DNA of 64,000 nt from Candidimonas humi. GTDB taxonomy: Bacteria > Pseudomonadota > Gammaproteobacteria > Burkholderiales > Burkholderiaceae_B. The stretch covers positions 310,001 through 374,000 of the forward strand of contig NZ_JAHTBN010000002.1 of assembly GCF_019166065.1 (NCBI RefSeq), read 5' to 3'. Positions 7,773 through 18,379 of the stretch are shown here, one piece after another (the first letter of the stretch is position 1; each line of letters opens with the position of its first letter). Position numbers and translations under genes: made by a program. A model generated the notes under the pieces. It made no database searches, was not told the origin of the DNA, and worked only from the letters and a program-made list of their open reading frames with translations.

Positions 7773-10700
7773 ATGTACTTCGACACCAGACTCTGGGCGA
7801 TGACGCGGGGAACGCGGCCGCGTATTGCCTTGTGCGCATTATTGGGCCTGCTCGGCCTGGCAGCGGGCATCGCCCGCTTCGCGTTGCTGGGGCAGTTCCT
7901 GGCGCGGCTGTTTGCCGGTGCACCGGTGGCGGCGCTGTGGCCGCCTTTGGCAGGCACGGCCGCGGTCATCGTGTTGCGCGGCTTGTTCGAGCATTTGTTG
8001 AATACGCAGGCCAACGCCAACGCGGCGCGCATCCAGGAACGCTTGCGCGCGCGCCTGTATGACAAGATCGTGGAACTGGGGCCGGCGTGGTTCGGCGGGC
8101 AGCGCACCGGCGGGGTCATGCTGGCGGTGATCGACGGGGTCGAGCAGTTGCAGGTGTTCTTCGGGCGCTATTTGCCGCAATTGTTCGTGGCGGCTTGCGC
8201 GCCGGTAATGATCTTCGCCTTCATTGCCTGGTGGGACTGGCCGGTGGCGCTGGTGCTGCTGGTGGCGGCGCTGATCACCCTGGTATTGCCGCTGGCCTCG
8301 CATCGCGCCAATCGTGTCGCGGCGCAGGGGCGGCAGGAGGCTTTCAAGGAATTCGGCGAAGAGTTCCTGGATGCGGTGCAAGGCCTGCCTACGCTCAAGG
8401 CCTTCGGGCAGAGCCGCGCCTGGGGCGAGCGCCTGGCGGCGCACGCGCGAGCGCTGTCGGACAACACTTTCAAGGTGCTGGGCCGCGAGGTCTCGGCGCG
8501 TTTTCTCACCGACCTGGGCATTACGCTGGGCGCGGCCGCGGCGCTGGCGCTGGGTGCCTGGCGCGTGTCGCATGGGCAGATGACGCTGGCGGCGCTGCTG
8601 GTGGTGTTGATGGCCGGCACGGAAATATTCCGCCCCTTGCGCGACCTGCGTTCGGTGCTGCACAGCGGCATGGTCGGACAGTCGGCCGCGGGCAGTGTGC
8701 ATGAGCTGCTCGAGGCCCAAAGCAACGCGCCGCGCGCCGCGCCAGGGGCCGGAGGCTTGCGCGCGGGGCCGCGGGGCTTGCCGCTGGCGCTGCGCAATGT
8801 GACGTTTGCATATCCCGGTGCGCAATCCGCCACGCATGCGGGCCTGGATTTCTCGGTGGTGGCGGGCGAGCGGGTCGGCATCGTGGGGCCTAGCGGCGCG
8901 GGCAAGTCGTCGCTGGTGCAGTTGCTGCTGCGGCTTTACGACCCGCAAGAAGGCGCCGTCGAAATCGACGGGACGGATTTGCGCCGGCTCGATCCGCAAG
9001 CGGTGCGCGCGCTGATTTCCGTAGTGGCGCAAGACAGCATGCTGTTTCACGGCACGGTCGAGGAAAACTTGTTGCTGGCGCGGCCCGATGCCACGCGCCC
9101 GCAAATGGAGGCGGCCGCGCTTGCGGCCAATGCGCACGATTTCATCATGCAATTGCCGCAAGGCTATGACACTGTGCTGGGCGAGCGCGGCGCACAGCTC
9201 TCGGGCGGCCAGCGCCAGCGCCTGGCGATCGCTCGCGCGCTGCTGCGCGATGCGCCGATATTGATCCTGGACGAAGCGCTGTCTTCGGTGGATGCAGCCA
9301 ACGAAGCCGAGATCCAGCAGGCCCTGGACCGGCTCAGCCGCGGCCGTACCACGCTGGTGTTGGCGCATCGCCTGTCCAGCGTAGTGAGCGCCGATCGGAT
9401 CCTGGTGCTGGATGGAGGCCGCGTGGCTGAAACGGGCACGCATGCCAGCCTGATGACCGGCGACACGCTATACCGGCGCCTGATGGGGGCGCAGGATGGC
9501 GGGGCGTCGGAAGACGAATACGCCGCTATTGCAGCGGCCGGCGAGCGCCCCCACGCCGACGAGGATGCCGTCGACGCCACGGCCGCGAAAGATAGCTCGG
9601 CGCCGCCGCTGGACGACGACGCGCGGCATGTCGAGTCGGGCAAGGTCTTGCGCACGCTGTTGGAAATCATCCGGCCGTGGCGGCGCAGTTTTGCCGTCAC
9701 CGTCGCCAGCGGCATAGGCCGGGTGGTGGCATTCATAGGCGTGTCCGCGCTCAGCGCGCTGATCATTGCGCAGCTCAAGAACGGCGCGCCATATGGCGGC
9801 CTGCTGGCGGGGCTGTTCGTCGCGGCATTGGCCGCGGCCACGCTGCATTGGGTCGAGTCCTGGCTGGCGCATTCCATCGCCTACCAGTTGCTGGCCGAAA
9901 TGCGCATCGCGCTGTACGACAAGCTCGAAGCCCTGGCGCCGGCGTATTTGCTGCGGCGCCGTTCCGGCGACCTGGTAGGCCTGGCCACGCAGGATGTAGA
10001 AACCGTGGAATACTTTTTCGCCCACACGGTGGCGCCGGCTTTCGTGGCGGTATTGGTGCCGCTGGTGGTGCTGTTGATTCTCGGGCTGACGGCGTGGCCT
10101 CTGTTGTTCGCGCTGCTGCCGTTCCTGGCGTGGGCGGCGGCCACGCCGGTGCGCAGCCGCGCGCGCGTCGATGCCATGGGCACGCGCGCTCGCGCCGGGT
10201 TGGGCTTGCTTAGCGCCCATCTGTCCGAGACCATCCAGGGCTTGCCGGACTTGCTGTCGTTCTCGGCCACGGACAGGCGCCGCGACGCCTTCCTGGCCTT
10301 GGTGCGCCAGTACCAGGCCACGCGGCTGGCGCTGCTGGCCGACCTGTCGCGCCAGAGCGCCTTGCTGGAAATCGCCACCGGCCTGGGCGGCCTGTCCGTC
10401 GCCGCGGTGGGCGCATGGTGGGTAATGCAGGGGCATCTCGCGGCGGCGACGCTGCCCTTGCTTATTTTGCTGTCGGTCGCGGCTTTCCTGCCGGTATCGG
10501 AGATCGCTCAGGTCAGCCGCCAACTGGCCGATACCTTGGCATCGACGCGGCGCCTGCGCGCCGTGCATGACGAGCCGGTGACGGTCGTCGGCGGCAAGCA
10601 GGCGCCGCCCCTGACGCAGGGCGGCTTGTCGGTGGACTTCGAGCATGTGTCGTTCACTTATCCGGGCCGCAGTGTCGCGGCGCTGGATGATGTCAGCCTG

Positions 10701-11369
10701 GATCTGCCGGCGGGCTCCACCTTGGCGGTGGTGGGCCCGTCGGGGGCCGGCAAGAGCACGATCGCCAGCCTGCTGTTGCGTTTCTGGGACCCCGCGCGCG
10801 GTGCACTGCGCATGGACGGGATCGATCTGCGCGACCTGACGCTCGAGGCGCTGTATGCCCGCGTCGCCTTGGTGGCCCAGGACACCTGGCTGCTCAACGG
10901 CACGCTCGAAGACAACATCCGCCTGGCGCGTCCCGGCGCGTCCGTCGCCGATGTGCAGCATGCGGCTGAACAGGCGGCCCTGGGCAGTTTCATTGCGACG
11001 CGTCCGGAAGGCCTGGCTACCCGGGTCGGCGAACGCGGCGTGGCGCTGTCGGGCGGCCAGCGCCAGCGCATCGCCATCGCGCGCGCGTTTCTGCGCGACG
11101 CGCCCATATTGGTGCTGGATGAAGCAACTTCTCACCTGGACGCGGTCAGCGAAGCCCAGGTGCATGAAGCCTTGGCCAGGCTGATGCGCAACCGCACGAC
11201 CTTGATCATCGCGCATCGCCTGTCCACTGTGCGCCAGGCCGATGCCATAGCTGTCGTCGACCATGGCCGCGTTGTCGAGCAAGGCACCCACGCGCAGTTG
11301 CTGGCGCGCGGCGGTGCATACGCGCACCTGGTCAGCCGCCAGCTGGCGGCGGCGCGCCGGGCGGCATAG
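7773..11369 (+). CDS. fused two-unit ABC exporter (CydDC-like architecture)
   Basis: A single polypeptide of 1198 residues containing two complete half-transporters, each a six-helix membrane domain followed by an ATPase. Unit 1 has Walker [10 protein letters not shown] near residue 372, signature LSGGQRQR near 476 and [11 protein letters not shown]. Unit 2 has GPSGAGKST near 988, LSGGQRQR near 1092 and [11 protein letters not shown], so both nucleotide sites look competent. A His/Asp-rich linker of about 100 residues joins them. The layout resembles CydD fused to CydC, the thiol exporter needed for cytochrome bd assembly, but no cydAB genes are nearby, so that function is only a guess. An in-frame ATG at 7734 would add 13 residues; GGAA sits before the chosen start. 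Confidence 0.88.
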   Translation: MYFDTRLWAMTRGTRPRIALCALLGLLGLAAGIARFALLGQFLARLFAGAPVAALWPPLAGTAAVIVLRGLFEHLLNTQANANAARIQERLRARLYDKIVELGPAWFGGQRTGGVMLAVIDGVEQLQVFFGRYLPQLFVAACAPVMIFAFIAWWDWPVALVLLVAALITLVLPLASHRANRVAAQGRQEAFKEFGEEFLDAVQGLPTLKAFGQSRAWGERLAAHARALSDNTFKVLGREVSARFLTDLGITLGAAAALALGAWRVSHGQMTLAALLVVLMAGTEIFRPLRDLRSVLHSGMVGQSAAGSVHELLEAQSNAPRAAPGAGGLRAGPRGLPLALRNVTFAYPGAQSATHAGLDFSVVAGERVGIVGPSGAGKSSLVQLLLRLYDPQEGAVEIDGTDLRRLDPQAVRALISVVAQDSMLFHGTVEENLLLARPDATRPQMEAAALAANAHDFIMQLPQGYDTVLGERGAQLSGGQRQRLAIARALLRDAPILILDEALSSVDAANEAEIQQALDRLSRGRTTLVLAHRLSSVVSADRILVLDGGRVAETGTHASLMTGDTLYRRLMGAQDGGASEDEYAAIAAAGERPHADEDAVDATAAKDSSAPPLDDDARHVESGKVLRTLLEIIRPWRRSFAVTVASGIGRVVAFIGVSALSALIIAQLKNGAPYGGLLAGLFVAALAAATLHWVESWLAHSIAYQLLAEMRIALYDKLEALAPAYLLRRRSGDLVGLATQDVETVEYFFAHTVAPAFVAVLVPLVVLLILGLTAWPLLFALLPFLAWAAATPVRSRARVDAMGTRARAGLGLLSAHLSETIQGLPDLLSFSATDRRRDAFLALVRQYQATRLALLADLSRQSALLEIATGLGGLSVAAVGAWWVMQGHLAAATLPLLILLSVAAFLPVSEIAQVSRQLADTLASTRRLRAVHDEPVTVVGGKQAPPLTQGGLSVDFEHVSFTYPGRSVAALDDVSLDLPAGSTLAVVGPSGAGKSTIASLLLRFWDPARGALRMDGIDLRDLTLEALYARVALVAQDTWLLNGTLEDNIRLARPGASVADVQHAAEQAALGSFIATRPEGLATRVGERGVALSGGQRQRIAIARAFLRDAPILVLDEATSHLDAVSEAQVHEALARLMRNRTTLIIAHRLSTVRQADAIAVVDHGRVVEQGTHAQLLARGGAYAHLVSRQLAAARRAA

Positions 11370-11769
11370 CCGCCGGGTCTGTCCGGCCTGCGTCGCGTGC
11401 GCCCGGGAACACCGGCGGCACGCGATTGCCGCGCGCCGCTTGCGTGGATCTGAGCAAGCCTTTTGCGTGCTCGATCCGCGGCGTCCTCCGCCGGCCGCGG
11501 CCGCGGTCCAAATAAGCATTATTCGAAATCGCTAATGCGTCTCGCCCGGCCATAACGCAATAATTCGCGTTGCCTGTCGAGGACTGTGGCGTGCCTGGCA
11601 CGTGCCGGGCTGTCCGCAAAGAGCCGCCGTTCGCCTGTGTTTGTCTTGCGCAGCGATGCCGTCGGCGTGCGCGCGTGCGCCTTGCGCCGCAGGCCGTGCG
11701 ACAGGTCCCCTTTCCGCCCAGGGAAGGAAAAAAAGAAATTCAATATCTTCAATAACGGACGGAGACTCT
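11370..11769. other. intergenic region upstream of the porin
   Basis: About 400 bases between the ABC exporter and the porin, both plus strand. A small GC dyad (GGCGGC-ATA-GCCGCC) spans the exporter stop codon. Further on lies an AT-richer patch (11510-11575) containing the inverted repeat AACGC-N8-GCGTT at 11554-11571, possibly an operator for the porin. Reading frames in this stretch have no recognisable protein similarity. Confidence 0.5.
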
Positions 11770-12816
11770 ATGGGTATCAAGAAGCCAGTACTGGCCGGTT
11801 GTGTTCTGGCCGCCGCGCTATGCGCAAGCGGCGCGGCCAGCGCCGATTCCAGCGTCGAACTGTATGGCCAGGTGGATGCGTGGCTCGGCGCGCAGAGAAA
11901 CCCCGGGCCCTACGATCGTTCCTGGACGCAGGGCGGCGGCGGCATGTCGACCTCGTACTGGGGCCTCAAGGGTTCCGAGGATTTGTCGGGCGGCTTGAAG
12001 GCGGTGTTCGCGCTGGAGGATTTCTTCCTGCCGCAGACGGGCGCCATGGGCCGCTACACGGGCGATGCGATGTTTTCCCGCAATGCCTATGTGGGGCTGC
12101 AAAGCGATACCCTGGGCAAGGTGACGATAGGCCGGCTGACGACGCCTTACTTCGTGTCCACGATATTGTTCAACCCCTTCGTGGATTCGTACACCTTCTC
12201 GCCCATGGTGTTCCATACCTACCTGGGCGCGTCGGGCCAGGGCATCGTCGGGGATTCGGGCTGGAATCAGTCCGTCATGTATTCCACGCCGTCGTACAAC
12301 GGCTTGTCGGCCAATGTGATCTACGGCTTCAGCGGCGATCCCGATCATTCGGGCCAGAACAAGTGGGGCGCCAATGCCTTGTATTTCCATGGCGCATTTT
12401 CGGCGACCGTGGCCTACCAGCAGGTCGAGTTCGACAGCACGCCGGGCGATCTGGACACCCTGGCGCCGGGCTTTCGCCGCCAGCAGGCCGTGCAGGCCGG
12501 CGCGGCCTACGACTTCGGCTTCGCCAAGCTGTTCGGGCAATACCAGTACATCAGGAATGTCATTGGCGGCGGCGATGTGACGATGAACGGCGGACAAGTG
12601 GGCGTATCGGTACCGCTGGGCCACGGCAGCGTCCTGGCCTCATATGCCTATACGGGCAGCAGCGGCGCGAGCGATGTCAAGCGCAATACCTGGGCCTTGG
12701 GATACGACTACACCTTGTCCAAGCGCACGGACGTCTATGCGGCGTATTTTTCCGACAAGATAAGCGGCCTGTCGCGCGGCGATACTTTCGGCGTGGGCAT
12801 ACGCACGAAGTTCTGA
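11770..12816 (+). CDS. general Gram-negative porin
   Basis: A 348-residue outer-membrane protein. It has a classical signal peptide (MGIKKPVLAGCV..., predicted cleavage after SGAASA near residue 25), then SSVELYGQVDAWLG, the typical first strand of betaproteobacterial trimeric porins. Alternating Tyr/Gly-rich beta strands follow, and the C-terminus GVGIRTKF ends in Phe, the outer-membrane insertion signal. The ATG at 11770 is preceded by GGAG five bases away; an upstream in-frame extension has no signal-peptide logic. It should allow passive diffusion of small hydrophilic solutes. It converges on the catalase gene. Confidence 0.93.
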   Translation: MGIKKPVLAGCVLAAALCASGAASADSSVELYGQVDAWLGAQRNPGPYDRSWTQGGGGMSTSYWGLKGSEDLSGGLKAVFALEDFFLPQTGAMGRYTGDAMFSRNAYVGLQSDTLGKVTIGRLTTPYFVSTILFNPFVDSYTFSPMVFHTYLGASGQGIVGDSGWNQSVMYSTPSYNGLSANVIYGFSGDPDHSGQNKWGANALYFHGAFSATVAYQQVEFDSTPGDLDTLAPGFRRQQAVQAGAAYDFGFAKLFGQYQYIRNVIGGGDVTMNGGQVGVSVPLGHGSVLASYAYTGSSGASDVKRNTWALGYDYTLSKRTDVYAAYFSDKISGLSRGDTFGVGIRTKF

Positions 12817-12851
12817 TCGAGGAGTAGCCGGCAGCGCGGTGCTTTGCCCGG

Positions 12852-12884
12852 CCCGCGCCTCGGCCGTCGGCGCCGGGGCGCGGG
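12852..12884. terminator. GC-rich hairpin between porin and catalase
   Basis: CCCGCGCC (12852-12859) pairs perfectly with GGCGCGGG (12877-12884) across a loop that is itself partly self-complementary. It lies in the interval between the convergent porin and catalase genes. No T-run follows on either strand, so it is a candidate transcript-end structure rather than a proven intrinsic terminator. Confidence 0.4.
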
Positions 12885-12972
12885 AGCCAAGCTCCCTGCC
12901 CGAGCGCGCCAGACGCACCGGCCTGCTGCCGCCTTGCAAGGCGGACAGCGAAGCCGGCGCAATGCGCTACAG

Positions 12973-14400
12973 CTACAACCCCAGCGCGGCCTTCACACCG
13001 GCGCCATAGGCCGGATCGGCCTTGGTACAGTGTTCGATGTGCAGCAGTTGCACCTCGCGAGTGACCCCGGCTATGGCCCTGGCGGTGTTGTCGAACAAGG
13101 CCTGTTTCTGGGTGTCGTTCATCAGGCGGAACAAGGCGCCGGGTTGCGAATAGTAGTCTTCGTCCACCCGGTGGTTCCAGTGATCGGCTGCGCCTTCCAG
13201 CGACAGCGGCGGTTCGCGGAAATCGGGCTGTTCCTGCCATTCGCCCTGGGCGTTGGGTTCGTTGCCGGTGATGCCGCCGTAATTACCGTCGACCCGCATG
13301 GCGCCGTCGCGATGAAAGCTATGGAACGGGCACTTCGGCGCGTTGACCGGAATCTGGTGATGATTCACGCCGAGACGGTAGCGTTGCGCATCGCCATACG
13401 AAAACAACCGTCCCTGCAGCATGCGGTCGGGCGAGAAGCCTATGCCGGGCACCACATTGGCCGGGTTGAACGCGGCCTGTTCGATATCGGCGAAGAAGTT
13501 CTCGGGGTTGCGGTTGAGCTCGAGCACGCCGACTTCGATCAAGGGATAGTCTTTGTGCGGCCAGACCTTGGTCAGGTCGAAGGGGTTGATGTGGTATTTG
13601 CCGGCTTCTTTTTCGGGCATGATCTGCACGAACAGCGTCCAGCGCGGAAAGTCTTTTTTCTCGATGCTGTCGAACAGGTCGCGCTGCGAGCTTTCGCGGT
13701 CGCGCCCGACGAGTTCGGCGGCTTCCGCGTCGGTCAGGTTCTGTATGCCTTGCTGCGTCTTGAAGGTGAACTTCACCCAATAGCGCTCGTTGCCGGCATT
13801 GATGAAACTGAAGGTGTGGCTGCCGAAGGCATGCATGTGGCGGAAGTCGCGCGGAATGCCGCGGTCGCTCATGACGATGGTGACCTGGTGCAGCGCTTCG
13901 GGCAGGCCGGTCCAGAATTCCCAGTTGTTCTGGGCGCTGCGCATGCCGGTGCGCGGGTCGCGCTTGACGGCGTGGTTCAGGTCGGGGAATTTCAGCGGAT
14001 CGCGAAAGAAAAACACCGGCGTGTTGTTGCCGACGAGATCCCAGTTGCCCTCTTCGGTGTAGAACTTCATGGCCACGCCGCGTATGTCGCGCTCGGCGTC
14101 GGCCGCGCCGCGCTCGCCGGCAACGGTCGAGAAGCGCATGACCACCGGGGTTTCCTTGCCTACCGAGGAGAAGATCTTGGCGCGCGTGTATTGAGTGATG
14201 TCGTGGGTGACCTTGAATGTGCCGAAAGCACCGGCGCCCTTGGCGTGCATGCGCCGTTCGGGAATGACTTCGCGGTCGAAATGGGCGAGCTTTTCTATCA
14301 GCCATACATCCTGCAGCAGCGCGGGGCCGCGCGGGCCGGCGGTCAGGATGTTCTGGTTGTCTGCAACGGGAGCGCCGGCGGCGGTGGTGAGCTTTTTCAC
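12973..14400 (-). CDS. katA: monofunctional heme catalase
   Basis: A 475-residue small-subunit catalase that disproportionates hydrogen peroxide. Distal-site H52 (RRMHAKGAG), N125 ([10 protein letters not shown]) and proximal heme ligand Y335 ([14 protein letters not shown]) are all present. The start is a GTG at 14400, fixed by a strong GGAGGT five bases upstream; the open frame continues further but is not homologous. An OxyR-like dyad lies about 160 bases upstream (14560-14590), which would fit peroxide induction. It stands alone between a convergent porin gene and the livF end. The symbol follows Bordetella usage for this clade. Confidence 0.95.
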   Translation of the reverse strand: MKKLTTAAGAPVADNQNILTAGPRGPALLQDVWLIEKLAHFDREVIPERRMHAKGAGAFGTFKVTHDITQYTRAKIFSSVGKETPVVMRFSTVAGERGAADAERDIRGVAMKFYTEEGNWDLVGNNTPVFFFRDPLKFPDLNHAVKRDPRTGMRSAQNNWEFWTGLPEALHQVTIVMSDRGIPRDFRHMHAFGSHTFSFINAGNERYWVKFTFKTQQGIQNLTDAEAAELVGRDRESSQRDLFDSIEKKDFPRWTLFVQIMPEKEAGKYHINPFDLTKVWPHKDYPLIEVGVLELNRNPENFFADIEQAAFNPANVVPGIGFSPDRMLQGRLFSYGDAQRYRLGVNHHQIPVNAPKCPFHSFHRDGAMRVDGNYGGITGNEPNAQGEWQEQPDFREPPLSLEGAADHWNHRVDEDYYSQPGALFRLMNDTQKQALFDNTARAIAGVTREVQLLHIEHCTKADPAYGAGVKAALGL

Positions 14401-14709
14401 TGGTGACCTCCTGTGTGGGTATCTAGGGGGGCGGGGCCCGATTCTCGGGTGGGGCATCCCGCGAAGGATGCCGGCGGGCAGTGTGCGCTCGCGCCGGACC
14501 GAAACCCAGCATAGCCGGGAAAAGCTTAAAAATGAAGGCAATTAAATCTAATTATTCAATAGTTGACGGCTATTTATCAGCCGATAGCCTTTCTTGTTCG
14601 TTTAATTTCTTACAATTGCGCGCCGGGTTCCCGGCATCCCTATGTCCGGACCGGCGCGCGGCCGCTGCGATTTTCGAGCCCGGGTTCGCGCGGTGTTTCC
14701 CGGCCAGGC
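14401..14709. other. intergenic region between katA and livF
   Basis: About 310 bases. The part next to katA contains an AT-rich patch (14521-14630), an OxyR-like dyad, and on the minus strand a TATGCT that could serve as a -10 element. Nothing coding is supported. Reading in the livF direction the region beyond its stop codon shows no convincing intrinsic terminator. Confidence 0.5.
14560..14590 (-). promoter_or_regulatory. OxyR-like operator candidate upstream of katA
   Basis: ATAG (14560-14563), seven bases, CTAT (14571-14574) matches half of the OxyR consensus ATAG-N7-CTAT. It overlaps a second dyad, GGCTAT (14569-14574) and ATAGCC (14585-14590). The second OxyR half-site is not in the canonical register, so the identification is tentative. 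Confidence 0.4.
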
Positions 14710-15423
14710 TCAGATTCCCATGTGGCTTTGCAGCGCGGCGTGCTGTGCGGCCAGCTCTTGCGAGTTCCCTGACCACACCACGCGGCCTTTTTCCACGATG
14801 TAGTGGCGGTCGGCCAGCGGCAGCAGCGAGCCCAGGTTCTTGTCTATGCACATGATCGACAGGCCGGTGCGCTTGAGTTCGCCCAGGCAGCGCCAGATCT
14901 CGGCGCGGATCAGCGGCGCCAGGCCTTCGGTGGCCTCGTCCAGGATCAGCAGGCGCGGATTGGTCATGAGGGCGCGGCCTATGGCCAGCATCTGCTGTTC
15001 GCCGCCCGACAAGTTGGCGCCCAGGTTGCCGGCGCGCTCGCGCAGCCGCGGAAACAGCGCATAGACTCTTTCCAGCGTCCAGGGCTGCGACGCCTTCTGC
15101 AGATTGTGTGCGGTCGCCAGCAGGTTCTCGGCAACGCTCAGGTTGGGAAAGATCTGGCGCCCTTCGGGCACTAGGCCGATGCCGGCGCGCGCCACTTTAT
15201 ACGAGGCGATGCCGGCGATTTCGCGGCCTGCCAGGCGGATCGAGCCTCGCGCCGGCGCCATCAAGCCCATGATGGACTTGACCGTCGTCGACTTGCCCAT
15301 GCCGTTGCGGCCCAGCAGGGTGACGAACTCGCCCTCGCCCACTTGCAGGTCCATGCCGAACAGCACCTGGCTGGCGCCGTAGAAGGATTCGATCTTTTGT
15401 ACGTCGAGCAGCATGGCGTTCAC
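14710..15423 (-). CDS. livF: branched-chain amino acid ABC transporter ATPase LivF
   Basis: A 237-residue ATPase with Walker A GRNGMGKST, signature LSGGEQQM, LLILDEATEGLAP and a switch His region typical of LivF (SIMCIDKNLGSLLPLADR). The GTG at 15423 is chosen because GGAGG lies seven bases upstream; an internal ATG three codons later (15414) is the alternative. It is the last gene of the livKHMGF set, all on the minus strand. Substrate cannot be fixed from sequence: Liv-type systems carry leucine-like amino acids but also amides, urea and aromatic acids. Confidence 0.9.
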   Translation of the reverse strand: MNAMLLDVQKIESFYGASQVLFGMDLQVGEGEFVTLLGRNGMGKSTTVKSIMGLMAPARGSIRLAGREIAGIASYKVARAGIGLVPEGRQIFPNLSVAENLLATAHNLQKASQPWTLERVYALFPRLRERAGNLGANLSGGEQQMLAIGRALMTNPRLLILDEATEGLAPLIRAEIWRCLGELKRTGLSIMCIDKNLGSLLPLADRHYIVEKGRVVWSGNSQELAAQHAALQSHMGI

Positions 15424-15499
15424 GATACCGCCTCCTGCCATGGCGCGGCGGCGGCTACGCGCGGGGAATTGCGGTCTGCAAGGAGATGGCGCGGCATGT

Positions 15500-16342
15500 T
15501 CATGACGGCATGGCCTCGTCGCCCAGGTAGGCATTGCGTACTTCGGGATTGGCGCGGATCTCTTCGATCGGGCCGCAAGCGATGGCGCGTCCGTACACCA
15601 GCACCGTGATGCGGTCGGCCAGGGCGAAGACCGCGTCCATGTCGTGCTCGACCAGCACGATGCCGTATTGGCCTTTCAGGCTCAGCAGCAAGTCGGTCAT
15701 GAGACGGGACTCGCTTTGGCTCATGCCCGCCATGGGCTCGTCCAGCAGCAGCAGGCGCGGCTTGCCGGCCAGCACCATGGCCAGTTCGAGCTGGCGCTGT
15801 TCGCCATGGGCCAGGTCGGCCACCGGGGTATGCAGGCGCGAGCCCAGCCCGACGCGCTCTAGCGCCTGGGCCGCCGGCTCGACCAGTTCGGGCTGGCGCA
15901 GCGTCGGCGTCCAGAAGCGGAAGCTGTGGCCCTGGTGCGCCTGCGCCGTCAGCATGACGTTTTGCAGGGCCGTGAACTCGGGGAACACCGAGGTGATCTG
16001 GTAGGAGCGCGCCAGGCCGAGCAGAGCGCGCCGTTCCACGCGCATGCCGGTGATGTCCCGGCCGTCGAAGTGGATGCTGCCGCCGTCGGGGCGGATTTCA
16101 CCGGCCAACTGGGCGATCAGCGTGCTCTTGCCGGCGCCGTTGGGGCCTATGATCGCGTGCAGCTCGCCTGGACGCACATCGAGATCGAAGTGATCGGTGG
16201 CCACCAGGCCGCCGTAGCGCTTGAGCAGCCGGCGCACGCTCAGCAGGTTCGCGGCGCCGGCCATCCCGGCCATAGGCGCGCCGCCCGGTTGGCCGGGCCC
16301 GGACTGGTTTGCGTATTCCTGGCGTTGCGTGGACCCGTTCAT
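15500..16342 (-). CDS. livG: branched-chain amino acid ABC transporter ATPase LivG
   Basis: A 280-residue ATPase whose first 30 residues are a Gln/Gly/Ala-rich extension before the canonical LLSVRRLLKRYGG. Walker A is GPNGAGKST, the signature region reads LAHGEQRQLELAMVLA and Walker B is LLLLDEPMAGM. The His-loop (VLVEHDMDAVF) is intact. The start at 16342 overlaps the livM stop by four bases (ATGA), and GGAGAG lies five bases upstream, so translation is coupled. It energises transport together with LivF. Confidence 0.9.
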   Translation of the reverse strand: MNGSTQRQEYANQSGPGQPGGAPMAGMAGAANLLSVRRLLKRYGGLVATDHFDLDVRPGELHAIIGPNGAGKSTLIAQLAGEIRPDGGSIHFDGRDITGMRVERRALLGLARSYQITSVFPEFTALQNVMLTAQAHQGHSFRFWTPTLRQPELVEPAAQALERVGLGSRLHTPVADLAHGEQRQLELAMVLAGKPRLLLLDEPMAGMSQSESRLMTDLLLSLKGQYGIVLVEHDMDAVFALADRITVLVYGRAIACGPIEEIRANPEVRNAYLGDEAMPS

Positions 16343-17361
16343 TGCGTCTCTCCGCCAGCGGCGCTGGGGCTCGCCGAGCCCGGGCCGCCGGGCGTGCCCC
16401 GCCAGCGCGCCTCGGCGCCGCGCAGCAGGCCGACCAGGCCCTGGCGGCTGAGGATCACGATCAGCACGATCAGCGGCCCGAAGATGACCATCCAGTGCTG
16501 GGTCATGGCCTTGAGCCATTCTTCGACCAGGATCATGCCCACGGCGCCGAACAGCGGGCCCGTCAGGGTGGCCATGCCGCCCAGCACCACCATGGCGATC
16601 AGGTCGCCCGAGGTCGTCCAGGACATGTACGAAGGCGAGGCGAATTGCGTCAGGTTCACATACAGCAGCCCGGCGATGCCGCACACCATCGCGGATATCA
16701 CGTACGCCGTCAGGCGGTAGCGGAAGGTGGGATAGCCCAGCGCCTTCATGCGGCGTTCATTGAGGCGGCTGGCGCACACCACCTGCCCGAAGCGCGAATG
16801 CACCAGCCTGCGGCACCCATACAGGGCCGCGCACAGCAGCACGAAGGCCGCGCCGTACAGCAGGCGCGCATCGCTCAGCGGCAGCGTGCCGTAGCGGCTG
16901 GCGGCGGCCAGCGTCATGCCGTCGTCGCCGCCATAGCGGCTGAGGCTGACGATCAGGAAGAAAAACATCTGGGCGAATGCCAGCGTGATCATGATGAAGG
17001 CGATGCCGCTGGTGCGCAAGGCGATGCTGCCTGTAAGCGCGCCGACCAGCGCGCAGACCGCCAGGGTGGCCAGGAGCTGCAGCCAGCCGTTGTCGATGCC
17101 GTGAAAGCTCATGATGCCGGCGACATATACCCCGAGGCCCAGATACAGCGCGTGTCCGAAGCTGACCAGCCCGGCGTAGCCCAGGATGAGATTCAGCGAC
17201 ACCGCGGCGAGGGCGAATATCAGTATGCGCGTGGCCAGCGTGAGCGCGAAGGGCTGTGCGGCAAGCGCCGCGTACACGGGGACCAGGGCCAGCACGATCA
17301 GCAGTGCAATGGCCAGCAGCGCGTCCAGGGACCATCGGCGACGGGGGTGTGTAGGCATCAT
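16339..17361 (-). CDS. livM: branched-chain amino acid ABC transporter permease LivM
   Basis: A 340-residue integral inner-membrane protein, almost entirely hydrophobic helices, with the family motif AVSLNLILGYAGLVSFGHA near residue 55 and the cytoplasmic coupling segment around GYPTFRYRLTAYVISA. It forms the translocation channel with LivH. The gene overlaps livG by four bases and is separated from livH by 97 bases. Confidence 0.92.
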   Translation of the reverse strand: MMPTHPRRRWSLDALLAIALLIVLALVPVYAALAAQPFALTLATRILIFALAAVSLNLILGYAGLVSFGHALYLGLGVYVAGIMSFHGIDNGWLQLLATLAVCALVGALTGSIALRTSGIAFIMITLAFAQMFFFLIVSLSRYGGDDGMTLAAASRYGTLPLSDARLLYGAAFVLLCAALYGCRRLVHSRFGQVVCASRLNERRMKALGYPTFRYRLTAYVISAMVCGIAGLLYVNLTQFASPSYMSWTTSGDLIAMVVLGGMATLTGPLFGAVGMILVEEWLKAMTQHWMVIFGPLIVLIVILSRQGLVGLLRGAEARWRGTPGGPGSASPSAAGGETQ

Positions 17362-17458
17362 CGGGTGGGGGCCAGGTTCGTATCGGTAGCGTCGATAAGG
17401 GTAGTGTGTTGCGTGCCGGGGCCGGGCCTTGGAGCGTGGGCCGCGCGGAGTGTGGCCA

Positions 17459-18379
17459 TCAGGCGTTCTTCACGGGAAACAGGCCGCGCGGCCGGATCGC
17501 CAGCACCACCGCCATCAGCAGATAGATCATCATCGAGGCCAGGGCCGGGCCGGCGACGTCGGCGGTGCTGCGGTCCAGGAAGCTGCGCAGCAGCGACGGC
17601 AGCACGGTGCGGCCCAGCGTGTCGACCACGCCCACGATGAGCGAGGCGTAGAAGGCGCCGCGGATGGAGCCTATGCCGCCGATCACGATCACCACCATGG
17701 TCAGTATCAGTATGGGCTCGCCCATGCCGGCCTGCACCGACAGTATCGGGCCGGCCAGCAGTCCCGCGATGCCCGCCAGCACGGCGCCCAGGGCGAACAG
17801 CAGCGAGTTGAGCAGCACAATGTTCACGCCCAGCGCGCCCACCATGGCGCGATTGGTGGCGCCGGCGCGGATCAGCATGCCGACGCGGGTGCGGTGTATC
17901 AGCAGATAGCAGCCCAGCGCCACCAGCAGCCCGGCGCTGATGATGACGAATCGGTAGGTGGGATAGGCGATGCCGAACAGGTTCACGGCGCCGGTCAGGA
18001 AATCCGGCACTTCCATGTAATAGGGCGAGGCGCCCCAGATCATGCGCGCCAGCTCGTTGAAGAAAAGGATCAGGCCGAAGGTGGCCAGTACCTGGTCCAG
18101 GTGGTCGCGCTGGTAGAGTTTTTTCAGGGCCACCCATTCCACCAGCAGGCCCAGCGCCAGCATGGCCGGCACCAGCAGCAGCGCCGCCAGCAGGAACGAG
18201 CCGGTGTAGTTGTACAGGCTGGCCGCGAAAAAGGCGCCCATCATGTACAGGGAGCCGTGCGCCAGGTTGACGAAGTTCATGATGCCGAACACCAGGGTCA
18301 GGCCCGCCGCCATGAGGAACAGCAACACGCCCAACTGCAGGCCGTTGAGCGACTGGATGATGACGAGGGCGAGACTCAA
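17459..18379 (-). CDS. livH: branched-chain amino acid ABC transporter permease LivH
   Basis: A 306-residue membrane permease beginning LSLALVIIQSLNGLQLGVLL, with the typical AAGLTLVFGIMNFVNLAHGS and GRTVLPSLL segments. The TTG at 18379 is chosen because AGGAG lies seven bases upstream and family members start just before this first helix; the frame is open upstream but that part is Pro/Arg-rich and not membrane-like. The gap to livK is 199 bases and contains a hairpin. Confidence 0.87.
   Translation of the reverse strand: MSLALVIIQSLNGLQLGVLLFLMAAGLTLVFGIMNFVNLAHGSLYMMGAFFAASLYNYTGSFLLAALLLVPAMLALGLLVEWVALKKLYQRDHLDQVLATFGLILFFNELARMIWGASPYYMEVPDFLTGAVNLFGIAYPTYRFVIISAGLLVALGCYLLIHRTRVGMLIRAGATNRAMVGALGVNIVLLNSLLFALGAVLAGIAGLLAGPILSVQAGMGEPILILTMVVIVIGGIGSIRGAFYASLIVGVVDTLGRTVLPSLLRSFLDRSTADVAGPALASMMIYLLMAVVLAIRPRGLFPVKNA

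Noticed and set aside
9468-11519. Long minus-strand open frame antisense to the ABC exporter
   Set aside because: Composition is Gln/Arg/His-rich antisense shadow of a strongly conserved gene, with no ribosome-binding site or family motif.
14401-14541. Upstream extension of the catalase reading frame
   Set aside because: A strong GGAGGT places translation start at the GTG at 14400, which matches the usual catalase N-terminus.
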